From the NCBI GenBank assembly GCA_023554445.1, contig JAMJQQ010000130.1, positions 1-5,873 on the forward strand: a stretch of 5,873 nucleotides of DNA, in the 5' to 3' direction. A program made the translations under genes and the position numbers. Source of the DNA: Carthagonibacter metallireducens (GTDB lineage: Bacteria > Gemmatimonadota > Gemmatimonadetes > Palauibacterales > Palauibacteraceae). Positions 1-5,489 of the stretch are shown here, piece after piece. Under the pieces are notes generated by a model, which was not told the origin of the DNA, made no database searches, and saw nothing but the letters and a program-made list of their open reading frames with translations. Numbering within the stretch: position 1 is the first letter of the stretch; every line of letters starts with the position of its first letter.

Positions 1-603
1 CCTGTGACAGCCCGCGCATTCCGCCCGCTCTGCAGCGAAGCCGATGACCTGCGAGTGACCCGAGAGCGACCATTGCTCGACGAACGGGTGGTGCGTGCCG
101 TTGTGGCACTCCGCGCAGTTCTGGTAGGTCGTGCCATCGGCGGCGAACACGCTGATCGACGGAGTCGGCTGGATGGCCTGAGGATCGGCGGCGTGTTCCG
201 CGCCCGCACCGTGACAGCTTTCGCACTGGACGTCGAGATAGCGCGAGTCTCCAGTGCTCGTGTAGCCGCTCGGCTCGGTGGCCGCGTTACCCAGCTCGGA
301 GACCGAGTGGCACCCTTCACAGAATTCCTGGGCGTGGCCGCTCTCCTGCAGGGACTCCCAGGCGCCGGCGTGCTTCGTCCCGCTCCACTGCGCCTGCGGC
401 TGAGCGTGGCAGTTTCCGCAGACCGTCTGGCCGGCGACCTGGTCCACGTATCCGAGCATGCCCCCCGAAGCAACCGGGGGTTCCCCGGCTGGCCGGTCGT
501 CACCGTAGACGCTTTCCTGGTCGAGACAGGCAGTCCCGAACAGGGGCGCGAACAGGAGCAAGGAGGTGAAGAGAACCGCGCGGACGCTTCTCGAATCAGT
601 CAT
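1..603 (-). CDS. Multihaem c-type cytochrome, lipoprotein-like, 3' end cut by window edge
   Basis: Reading leftward from ATG at 603-601, the frame stays open for 201 codons to the window edge with no stop. Five CXXCH haem c attachment sites lie in this one frame: CGNCH (residues 62-66), CEGCH (95-99), CESCH (127-131), CAECH (163-167) and CAGCH (196-200). The N-terminus is a signal sequence: an Arg-containing start, a Leu/Phe-rich core (about 10-22), then GTAC with Cys26 as a possible lipidation site. The -3 residue is Gly rather than Leu, so lipidation is uncertain. WSGTKHAGAW after haem 1 and CESCHGAGAEHA around haem 3 resemble the cytochrome c554-type multihaem family, in which such extra histidines act as distal haem ligands. 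The product is therefore inferred to be an exported electron carrier or part of a multihaem redox complex. A GAGG stretch lies 10 bases before the ATG. It lies 97 bases downstream of acs on the same strand. Total haem count and partner enzyme are unknown because the gene is truncated. Confidence 0.88.
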   Translation of the reverse strand, partial: MTDSRSVRAVLFTSLLLFAPLFGTACLDQESVYGDDRPAGEPPVASGGMLGYVDQVAGQTVCGNCHAQPQAQWSGTKHAGAWESLQESGHAQEFCEGCHSVSELGNAATEPSGYTSTGDSRYLDVQCESCHGAGAEHAADPQAIQPTPSISVFAADGTTYQNCAECHNGTHHPFVEQWSLSGHSQVIGFAAERAECAGCHR

Positions 604-700
604 CAGAAGACACCCTCATTCAGGGTCGTTCGACGAACTCCAGCCGTACCCGTCTTTCTGACCGAAACCTGCTGTCACCTCGTCCGTTGTGCAACCGGAG

Positions 701-2668
701 TCAGGCGCCCGGGCCCTCTTCGTATCGCTGCTTCAATCGCTCCACCACATCGGGGTCTGCCAGGGTGGTCATGTCCCCGAGCGCACGGCCCTCCGCGATG
801 TCGCGAAGCAGTCGGCGCATGATCTTTCCGCTCCGGGTCTTCGGCAGGTCGGCCGTGATCACGAGGTCGGCGGGTCGGGCGATCGCACCGATTTCCTCGA
901 CAACGTGCTCGCGAAGCTCATCGCGAAGGGCAGGACTCGATTCGATCCCGTCCTTCAGCGAGACGAAGGCGGCGATCGCCTGTCCCTTGATCTCGTCCGC
1001 GCGCCCCACGACCGCGGCTTCGGCAACGGCGGGATGATCCACCAGCGCCGACTCGACCTCCATCGTCCCGATCCGGTGACCGGCCACGTTCAGGACGTCG
1101 TCCACCCGGCCCATGATCCAGAAGTAACCATCGTCGTCAACCCGGGCGCCGTCGCCGGGGAAGTAGGTTCCCTCGAATTTCGACCAGTAGGTCTCACGAT
1201 AGCGTTGCTCGTCGCCCCAGATGCCGCGCAGCATCGAAGGCCAGGGCGAGGTGATCGCCAGGTAACCGGACTCGGCTTCACGTCCTTCCTGGTCGAGTAT
1301 GGCCGCGTCGATGCCCGGGAAGGGCGTTGTCGCGGAGCCGGGCTTGGTGATCGTGACGCCGGGCAGCGGGGTGATCATGATCGCGCCCGTTTCGGTCTGC
1401 CACCAGGTATCCACCACGGGGCAGCGCCCGCCGCCGATCTGCTCGTGGTACCAGGTCCAGGCCTCCGGATTGATCGGCTCACCAACAGTTCCGAGCAGCC
1501 TCAGCGAGGAGAGATCCGAGCCGGCCGGCCAGCGGTCGCCCCACTTCATGAAGGCGCGGATCGCCGTCGGCGCCGTGTAGAACACGGTCACTCCGTACTT
1601 CTCGCACAGCTCCCAGAATCGGCCACGGTCGGGCCAGTCGGGAGCGCCCTCGTACATCAGGATCGTGGCCCCGAGAGCCAGCGGGCCGTACACGATGTAG
1701 GAATGGCCGGTGATCCAGCCGACGTCGGCGGTGCACCAGTAGACGTCCTCGTCCTTGAGATCGAACACCCACTTCGTCGTCGCCATCGCCTGGGTCAGGT
1801 AGCCTCCCGTGGAGTGGACGATCCCCTTCGGCTTCCCCGTGGTCCCGGAGGTATAGAGGATGAACAGCGGGTCCTCGGAGTCCATCTCCTCGGCCGGACA
1901 GTCCGCCGAGGCCTCCTGGATCAGCCGGTGGTACCAGTGGTCCCGTCCTTCCCGGACGTGGGTGAAGCTCTCGTCCCCGTCCCCGGCTCCACGCCGGCGC
2001 ACGATCACGACGCTCTCGACGAAGTCGAGCCCTTCGATCGCCTCGTCGGTCGTGCGCTTGAGAGGAACGATCTGTCCCCTGCGGTATCCGCCGTCAGCGG
2101 TAATCACGAGCTTCGCACCGGCGTCGACGATCCGGTCGCGCAGGGAACGGGCCGAGAATCCTCCGAATACCACCGAGTGTGGCGCCCCGAGTCGCGCACA
2201 GGCCAGCATCGCGATCGCGGCCTCGGGAATCATCGGAAGGTAGATGGCGACCCGGTCGCCCCGCTTGACGCCCAGTTTGCGAAGGGCATTGGCGAACAGG
2301 CAGACCTCCCGGTGCAGCTGCCGGTAGGTTAGAACCTTCCGGTCACCGGGCTCGCCTTCCCAGATCAGAGCCGCCTTGTTGGCTCTCCAGCTGTCCAGAT
2401 GCCGGTCCAGGCAGTTGTGCGCGACGTTCAGGCGGCCGCCGACGAACCACTTCGCGAACGGGGCTTCCCACTGGAGGACTTCGCTCCAGGGAGAAAACCA
2501 ATCCAGTTGCCGGGCCCAGTCCTCCCAGAAGCGCAGCCGGTCGGCTTCCGCCGTCTCGTAGGGCGTGCGATCGGAGACGTATGCCCCTTCAACAAATGCC
2601 GGGGGGGGATTGAACTCACGCTCTTCGTGCAGCAGCACGTCGATCTCGCGGCGGTGCGCGTCGTCCAT
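701..2668 (-). CDS. acs: Acetyl-CoA synthetase, AMP-forming (acetate--CoA ligase)
   Basis: This encodes 655 residues, the usual Acs length (about 650). Acs is a cytosolic enzyme that activates acetate with ATP to acetyl-AMP and then transfers it to CoA, feeding acetyl-CoA into central metabolism. All ANL-superfamily core motifs are visible in order: an N-terminal Acs domain (about 25-85), the phosphate-binding loop YTSGTTGKPKG (272-282), GEPINPEAW (396-404), WWQTETG (422-428) with the Trp that limits the acyl pocket to acetate, YFPGDGA (502-508), and the hinge region GRVDDVLNVAGHR (520-532). The catalytic lysine is Lys615 in PKTRSGKIMRR. In other bacteria this lysine is the site of inhibitory acetylation, so the same control is possible here. 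The start ATG is supported by AGGAGAG (2680-2674) five bases upstream and by N-terminal homology. It is transcribed divergently from the small membrane protein/CDF pair. An eight-base G/C homopolymer (2601-2608) encodes Pro21-23 but the frame is intact. Confidence 0.97.
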   Translation of the reverse strand: MDDAHRREIDVLLHEEREFNPPPAFVEGAYVSDRTPYETAEADRLRFWEDWARQLDWFSPWSEVLQWEAPFAKWFVGGRLNVAHNCLDRHLDSWRANKAALIWEGEPGDRKVLTYRQLHREVCLFANALRKLGVKRGDRVAIYLPMIPEAAIAMLACARLGAPHSVVFGGFSARSLRDRIVDAGAKLVITADGGYRRGQIVPLKRTTDEAIEGLDFVESVVIVRRRGAGDGDESFTHVREGRDHWYHRLIQEASADCPAEEMDSEDPLFILYTSGTTGKPKGIVHSTGGYLTQAMATTKWVFDLKDEDVYWCTADVGWITGHSYIVYGPLALGATILMYEGAPDWPDRGRFWELCEKYGVTVFYTAPTAIRAFMKWGDRWPAGSDLSSLRLLGTVGEPINPEAWTWYHEQIGGGRCPVVDTWWQTETGAIMITPLPGVTITKPGSATTPFPGIDAAILDQEGREAESGYLAITSPWPSMLRGIWGDEQRYRETYWSKFEGTYFPGDGARVDDDGYFWIMGRVDDVLNVAGHRIGTMEVESALVDHPAVAEAAVVGRADEIKGQAIAAFVSLKDGIESSPALRDELREHVVEEIGAIARPADLVITADLPKTRSGKIMRRLLRDIAEGRALGDMTTLADPDVVERLKQRYEEGPGA

Positions 2669-2705
2669 CGATTCTCTCCTGGTTGCGCGGGAAGACCGGC
2701 GGGAG

Positions 2706-2735
2706 AGATTAGGAGCAGTCCGAGATCGATCGCAA
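2706..2735 (-). promoter_or_regulatory. Candidate sigma-70-like promoter for acs
   Basis: On the minus strand TTGCGA (2735-2730) could be a -35 box. It is followed either by TAATCT (2711-2706) after 18 bases or by CCTAAT (2713-2708) after 16 bases as a -10 box. It lies about 40 bases before the acs start, in the only gap that could hold the acs promoter. The match to consensus is partial, and the same gap must also hold the promoter for the rightward pair. This is inference from position and weak sequence match. Confidence 0.25.
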
Positions 2736-2768
2736 GCGCGCCGCGGGGGTGCGCCCCAATCCGGAGTC

Positions 2769-2773
2769 GGGAG
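2769..2773 (+). promoter_or_regulatory. Ribosome binding site that fixes the small membrane protein start
   Basis: GGGAG ends five bases before ATG at 2779. A longer in-frame reading from GTG at 2749 would add ten residues (RPNPESGAQ-like, polar and Pro-rich) in front of the hydrophobic helix and has no comparable ribosome binding site. The 2779 start is therefore preferred. Confidence 0.6.
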
Positions 2774-2778
2774 CGCAG

Positions 2779-2961
2779 ATGAACGACCAGACCCTTCTGA
2801 CCATCCTCATCGTGCTCGCTGTGCTCGCGCTCGGCCTGGGGATCTGGATCGGTCTCGGTTACCCGGGCCTCTACGACAAGTACGAGTCCACCGGCAAGGC
2901 GCCCCGTGTGACCCCGTTCGAGATGCTGATGGACTGGGTGGTCAGACGGTTCGACCGCTGA
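2779..2961 (+). CDS. Small single-pass membrane protein, unknown function
   Basis: This encodes 60 residues. MNDQ is followed by one strongly hydrophobic segment of Leu, Ile, Val, Ala and Gly (about residues 5-27). A polar tail then contains GYPGLYDKYESTGKAPR and ends in a probable amphipathic helix, TPFEMLMDWVVRRFDR. By the positive-inside rule the basic C-terminal tail is probably cytoplasmic. There are no Cys residues and no metal-binding His cluster. A good ribosome binding site precedes the ATG, and codon use matches the GC-rich neighbours. The stop TGA shares its last A with the ATG of the CDF transporter gene, so the two are almost certainly co-transcribed and translationally coupled. 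I do not recognise a named family. From position only, it could be an accessory or assembly subunit of the transporter, or an unrelated membrane protein that happens to share the operon. Confidence 0.8.
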   Translation: MNDQTLLTILIVLAVLALGLGIWIGLGYPGLYDKYESTGKAPRVTPFEMLMDWVVRRFDR

Positions 2962-3872
2962 TGCCGGAAGATCGTCTCCAGCGGGTTCGCCGCGTCCTGT
3001 GGTTCGTGCTCGCAGCGAACCTGTTCGTCGTCGTGGTCAAGCTGATCGTCGGGCTGCGCGCCGGGTCCCTGGCCGTGCTGGGGGACGCCGCTCACTCGGG
3101 CGTCGACGCAATGAACAACGTGGTCGGCCTGCTCGCCGTGAACGTCGCGGCTGCCCCTCCCGACGAAGAGCATCCGTACGGACACGGAAAATACGAGACG
3201 CTGGCAGCGCTGGCCGTGGTGAGCTTCCTGTCGATCGCCGGCTTCGAGCTGGTGTCGGGCGCCATCGGACGTCTTCTGGGCTCGGCGGCCCCCCTCGAGC
3301 TCGATCCGCTCACCTTCGTCCTCCTCGGCGGGACGATGCTCGTGAATACCCTGGTGGCGATTTCCGAGGCGCGGGCTGCCCGAACACTCCGATCTCCGGT
3401 CCTGTCGGCAGATGCCCGCCACACCGCGGCCGACGTGTTCGTCACTGCCAGCGTCATCGCCGGGCTCGGACTGGTGGCACTCGGCTGGGAGGACGCCGAT
3501 GCCTGGCTGGCGATCGTGGTGGCGGTCCTGATCGCGAAGAGCGGTTGGGAGATTCTGCGAGGCACGATCCCGGTCCTGGTCGACTCGCGCGCGATAGAAG
3601 CCTCGCGGATCCGGCGCTTCATCGGACCCGTGGATGGGGTGCTGGACGTCACCGACGTTCGTTCACGCGGCGACCTCAGCGCCGAGGCGTTCACTGAACT
3701 CACCGTGATCGTGGACGGGGGGATATCGGTGGCGAAGGGGCATGAGATCGCCGACGAGGTGGAAGGCAAGCTGGTGGATGCGGGGTTCACCGGAGCCGTC
3801 GTGCACGTTGAGCCGGCGGAGGATCAGACTCAGCCCGGCTCCACGGCCTCCGTAGCGACCCACCGGCAGTGA
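2961..3872 (+). CDS. Cation diffusion facilitator (CDF) family divalent metal exporter, probably zinc
   Basis: This encodes 303 residues, normal for bacterial CDF proteins. These are inner-membrane dimers that export Zn2+ or similar ions in exchange for protons. About six hydrophobic segments are visible (roughly 11-31, 36-63, 81-103, 116-136, 155-176, 180-195), followed by a cytoplasmic C-terminal ferredoxin-like domain (about 205-288) ending in VVHVEP. The membrane metal site is seen as GDAAHSGVD in helix 2 (His45, Asp49) and DARHTAAD in helix 5 (His154, Asp158). This HD-HD set is the arrangement linked with Zn preference in ZitB/ZnT-type members, whereas DD-HD is typical of YiiP. HPYGHGKYE (71-79) after helix 2 is a family signature. 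The loop between helices 4 and 5 has no His-rich stretch. The ATG overlaps the stop of the upstream small gene by one base. A much longer in-frame extension upstream runs through that gene and lacks homology, so it is not used. The 3' end overlaps the convergent neighbour by 43 bases. Confidence 0.93.
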   Translation: MPEDRLQRVRRVLWFVLAANLFVVVVKLIVGLRAGSLAVLGDAAHSGVDAMNNVVGLLAVNVAAAPPDEEHPYGHGKYETLAALAVVSFLSIAGFELVSGAIGRLLGSAAPLELDPLTFVLLGGTMLVNTLVAISEARAARTLRSPVLSADARHTAADVFVTASVIAGLGLVALGWEDADAWLAIVVAVLIAKSGWEILRGTIPVLVDSRAIEASRIRRFIGPVDGVLDVTDVRSRGDLSAEAFTELTVIVDGGISVAKGHEIADEVEGKLVDAGFTGAVVHVEPAEDQTQPGSTASVATHRQ

Positions 3873-4474
3873 TCGTCCCCGCGCGCGACGCAGCGCGGGT
3901 GCAGGATTCGCGCGTTTCCCAGTCCCCTGCGCTCGGCGCACACCTCGAGCACCCCGGTCAACAGGGTGCAGCCCGAGCCACCGTCGGTGGTGGCGAGGGG
4001 TGGTTCACGGACCTCGATCCCGATCACGTCCGACTCCATGACAGGGACGATCGAAGCGGCAGGCTCGAGCGCACGAGCCGCTTCCCGCATCGCCCTGACG
4101 AGCTTCCTTCGGCGCAGACCGGCCGGCGTCAGTCGGAGGCGCGTGCGGTCGAGGGAGCCGGGTTCCGAAAACCAGGATTCGCCGAGTCGCCGCCCGGCCG
4201 CCGTGAATACCGTAGTGTCGTCCGGGCGACGGTCTATCAGCCCGAGCAGGCTCGAGTACTCGTCCGGCGAAATCGTTCCGCGGCGGTCCCGGATCTCCGC
4301 GTAGCGCCGCATCTGGGTGTCCACGACTTCGTTCAGGCCCAGACGCCGGGGCAGGCTGATGCGGAACGACTCGTCCTCGATCACCTCGGAGGGTGTGTCG
4401 GAGGCGCGAAGCGCGTCGAGCAGGGCGAGTGCGATCGCCGGGCTGACTTTCTCGGTTCCGATGGTGGGCTTCAT
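3830..4474 (-). CDS. Soluble protein with V4R-like C-terminal domain, function unknown
   Basis: This encodes 214 residues with no signal peptide or membrane segment. The C-terminus, HPRCVARGDDHCRW (192-205), carries the pattern Cys-x2-x-Gly-Asp-x2-Cys-aromatic that closes V4R (4-vinyl reductase-like) domains, which bind small hydrophobic molecules or metal. The preceding stretch (about 130-190) could supply the rest of that fold: SIVPVMESDVIGIEV, then a Gly-rich turn, then LLTGVLEVCAERRGLG. The N-terminal half (about 9-125) is Arg- and Asp-rich and probably helical, and I cannot assign it. Cys169, 179, 195 and 203 are the only cysteines and could form a metal site. The start at 4474 is chosen because it is the first ATG that does not push into the divergent gene region. 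An ATG at 4528 would add 18 Pro/Arg-rich residues. No clear ribosome binding site is visible at either start. The gene stands alone on this strand, convergent with the CDF gene and divergent from the DUF92 gene. The V4R assignment is tentative. Confidence 0.72.
   Translation of the reverse strand: MKPTIGTEKVSPAIALALLDALRASDTPSEVIEDESFRISLPRRLGLNEVVDTQMRRYAEIRDRRGTISPDEYSSLLGLIDRRPDDTTVFTAAGRRLGESWFSEPGSLDRTRLRLTPAGLRRRKLVRAMREAARALEPAASIVPVMESDVIGIEVREPPLATTDGGSGCTLLTGVLEVCAERRGLGNARILHPRCVARGDDHCRWVATEAVEPG
3878..3899 (+). terminator. GC-only hairpin just after the CDF transporter stop
   Basis: CCCGCGC (3878-3884) can pair with GCGCGGG (3893-3899) around an eight-base loop, starting six bases after the CDF stop codon. 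It could slow or end rightward transcription. There is no T-run behind it, so it is not a canonical intrinsic terminator. It also lies inside the coding region of the minus-strand neighbour, so its symmetry may reflect codon content. Confidence 0.25.
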
Positions 4475-4485
4475 GGGCGTCCGAC

Positions 4486-4514
4486 AGGCTAGCGGCCGGA
4501 TTCTGGGTCGGCAA
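4486..4514 (-). promoter_or_regulatory. Weak candidate promoter for the V4R-like gene
   Basis: On the minus strand TTGCCG (4514-4509) and TAGCCT (4491-4486) are separated by 17 bases. The -10 box ends 11 bases before the ATG at 4474, so the transcript would have almost no leader. That would agree with the absence of a ribosome binding site. The box matches are only partial. Confidence 0.22.
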
Positions 4515-4525
4515 CCGGGCCCGGT
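4514..4525. promoter_or_regulatory. Perfect 12-base palindrome in a divergent gap, possible operator
   Basis: ACCGGGCCCGGT is its own reverse complement. It sits in the 78-base gap between the V4R-like gene and the DUF92 gene and touches the candidate -35 box of the former. A dimeric regulator could bind here and control both genes. GC-rich palindromes of this size also occur by chance in such DNA, so the role is inference only. Confidence 0.3.
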
Positions 4526-4552
4526 CATCGCCCGCGAGTCGATTCCGGGTCG

Positions 4553-5302
4553 ATGAGTCCCTGGCCGCTGTTCGGGGCAATCGTCGGGGTCGTGTGTCTC
4601 GCGGTGGCGGCGCACCGCCGCTGGTTGACCCCGTCGGGGGTCGCCGCCGCCCTCGTGACCGGCGCGGCCTTGATCGCCGGAACCCATGCGGCCGGGCCTC
4701 TTCTACTGGCGCTGTTCCTCGTTTCCTCGTCGCTGCTCGGAAGAATGCGGTTCGGGCCCGAGCCGGATGTTCACCCTCACCGTTCCGGTCCGCCCGGTCC
4801 GACAGGGGATGGTCCCCGGAACGCCGGGCAGGTTCTGGCCAATTCCGTCGTTCCCGCCGTCGCGGCGCTTCTGGGTGCTGCGAGCGTGTCGCCGGGAGCC
4901 GGGGCCGCAATGGCCGGTGCGATCGCAGCGATGACCGCGGACACCTGGGCGACCGAGATCGGGACGGGGCTGCGCGCGCCCGCGCGGCTCCTCGTCGGCT
5001 GGCAACCGGTGCGGCCGGGTGAGTCGGGGGGCGTGTCTCTGCCCGGCACCCTGGCCGGACTCGCCGGCGCGACCGTGATCGCGCTCGTCGCGGCACTTCT
5101 GCCGATCGCAGCCTGGGGCCCGGCCCGTGCGGCCACCTTCCTGCCCGTCGCGGCCGGGGGCATCGTCGGCCTGTTCACCGACTCGCTCCTCGGCGCCACC
5201 GCCGAAAGGCGCTTCGTCCGCGTAGATAACGAGACCGTCAATCTTCTGGCCAGTCTCGCGGGTGGCGTTGCCGCGGCGGTCTTCACGGCGGTCTCGATCT
5301 GA
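4553..5302 (+). CDS. DUF92 integral membrane protein (VTE6-like prenyl-phosphate kinase family)
   Basis: This encodes 249 residues, the normal length for DUF92 (TIGR00297-type) proteins. It is very hydrophobic, with about six membrane segments (roughly 5-20, 28-62, 96-128, 166-186, 194-213, 228-247). Family hallmarks are present in order: LTPSGVAAALVTG (25-37), GQVLANSVVP (92-101), the signature ADTWATEIG (129-137), RPGESGGVSLPGTLAG (154-169), LFTDSLLGATAE (207-218) and NETVNLLASLAGG (226-238). The plant relative VTE6 phosphorylates phytyl phosphate to phytyl diphosphate, and the conserved acidic residues (Asp130, Glu135, Asp210) fit a nucleotide-dependent lipid phosphotransferase. For the bacterial protein this is inference: the substrate could be a phytyl-like or other polyprenyl phosphate used for quinone or lipid synthesis. 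ATG at 4553 begins the first membrane helix directly, and the ribosome binding site is weak. The loop 66-92 is polar, Pro/Gly-rich and slightly long. leuS follows after 187 bases. Confidence 0.88.
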   Translation: MSPWPLFGAIVGVVCLAVAAHRRWLTPSGVAAALVTGAALIAGTHAAGPLLLALFLVSSSLLGRMRFGPEPDVHPHRSGPPGPTGDGPRNAGQVLANSVVPAVAALLGAASVSPGAGAAMAGAIAAMTADTWATEIGTGLRAPARLLVGWQPVRPGESGGVSLPGTLAGLAGATVIALVAALLPIAAWGPARAATFLPVAAGGIVGLFTDSLLGATAERRFVRVDNETVNLLASLAGGVAAAVFTAVSI

Positions 5303-5308
5303 GGGGTC

Positions 5309-5323
5309 GGGCTGCGTGAGCCC
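5309..5323 (+). terminator. Short hairpin after the DUF92 stop, weak terminator candidate
   Basis: GGGCT (5309-5313) can pair with AGCCC (5319-5323) around GCGTG, seven bases after the DUF92 stop. It is short and lacks a T-run, so it is at best a weak or factor-dependent stop signal. The rest of the gap to leuS (5324-5489) shows no convincing promoter, RNA element or small gene. Confidence 0.2.
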
Positions 5324-5489
5324 CGGTCAGCGCGCCACCACGTTGTCGAGACCGCATCCTTCCTGCATCTTCTCCGATTCGAAACACCGCGCCGACAGGG
5401 ACCGCGCGGGTGGCCCCCGGAACCTCGCGCCCGGGAGGCCGGCGGCCGTTGCAGATGCGAATTCTCAGCCGACCAGGCACCGGAGTGAG

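Noticed and set aside
604..640. Small stem (ACCCT/AGGGT, 612-626) covering the cytochrome ribosome binding site, and a seven-codon overlapping upstream frame
   Set aside because: The stem has only five base pairs with a five-base loop, and the tiny frame has no ribosome binding site of its own. Both are expected by chance.
689..2332. 547-codon open frame on the plus strand
   Set aside because: It lies antisense to acs, whose motifs are unmistakable. The translation is Arg/Pro/His/Gly-rich with no family signature, which is typical of GC-rich antisense frames.
2565..2960. Long in-frame upstream extension of the CDF gene
   Set aside because: It would overlap the acs 5' end and the whole small membrane gene. 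The added residues are Arg/Ser-rich and unlike any CDF N-terminus, while the ATG at 2961 gives a normal 303-residue protein.
4005..5096. 363-codon minus-strand frame across the V4R-like and DUF92 genes
   Set aside because: It is extremely Arg/Pro/Ser-rich, overlaps two better-supported genes and has no family motifs.
5380..5440. Possible T-box leader before leuS (GGGTGG followed by GGAACC and CGCG)
   Set aside because: The T-box bulge should read TGGT to pair with the A73-CCA end of tRNA-Leu, but here it is TGGC. The GGAACC piece is displaced, and no specifier loop or Stem I could be drawn.
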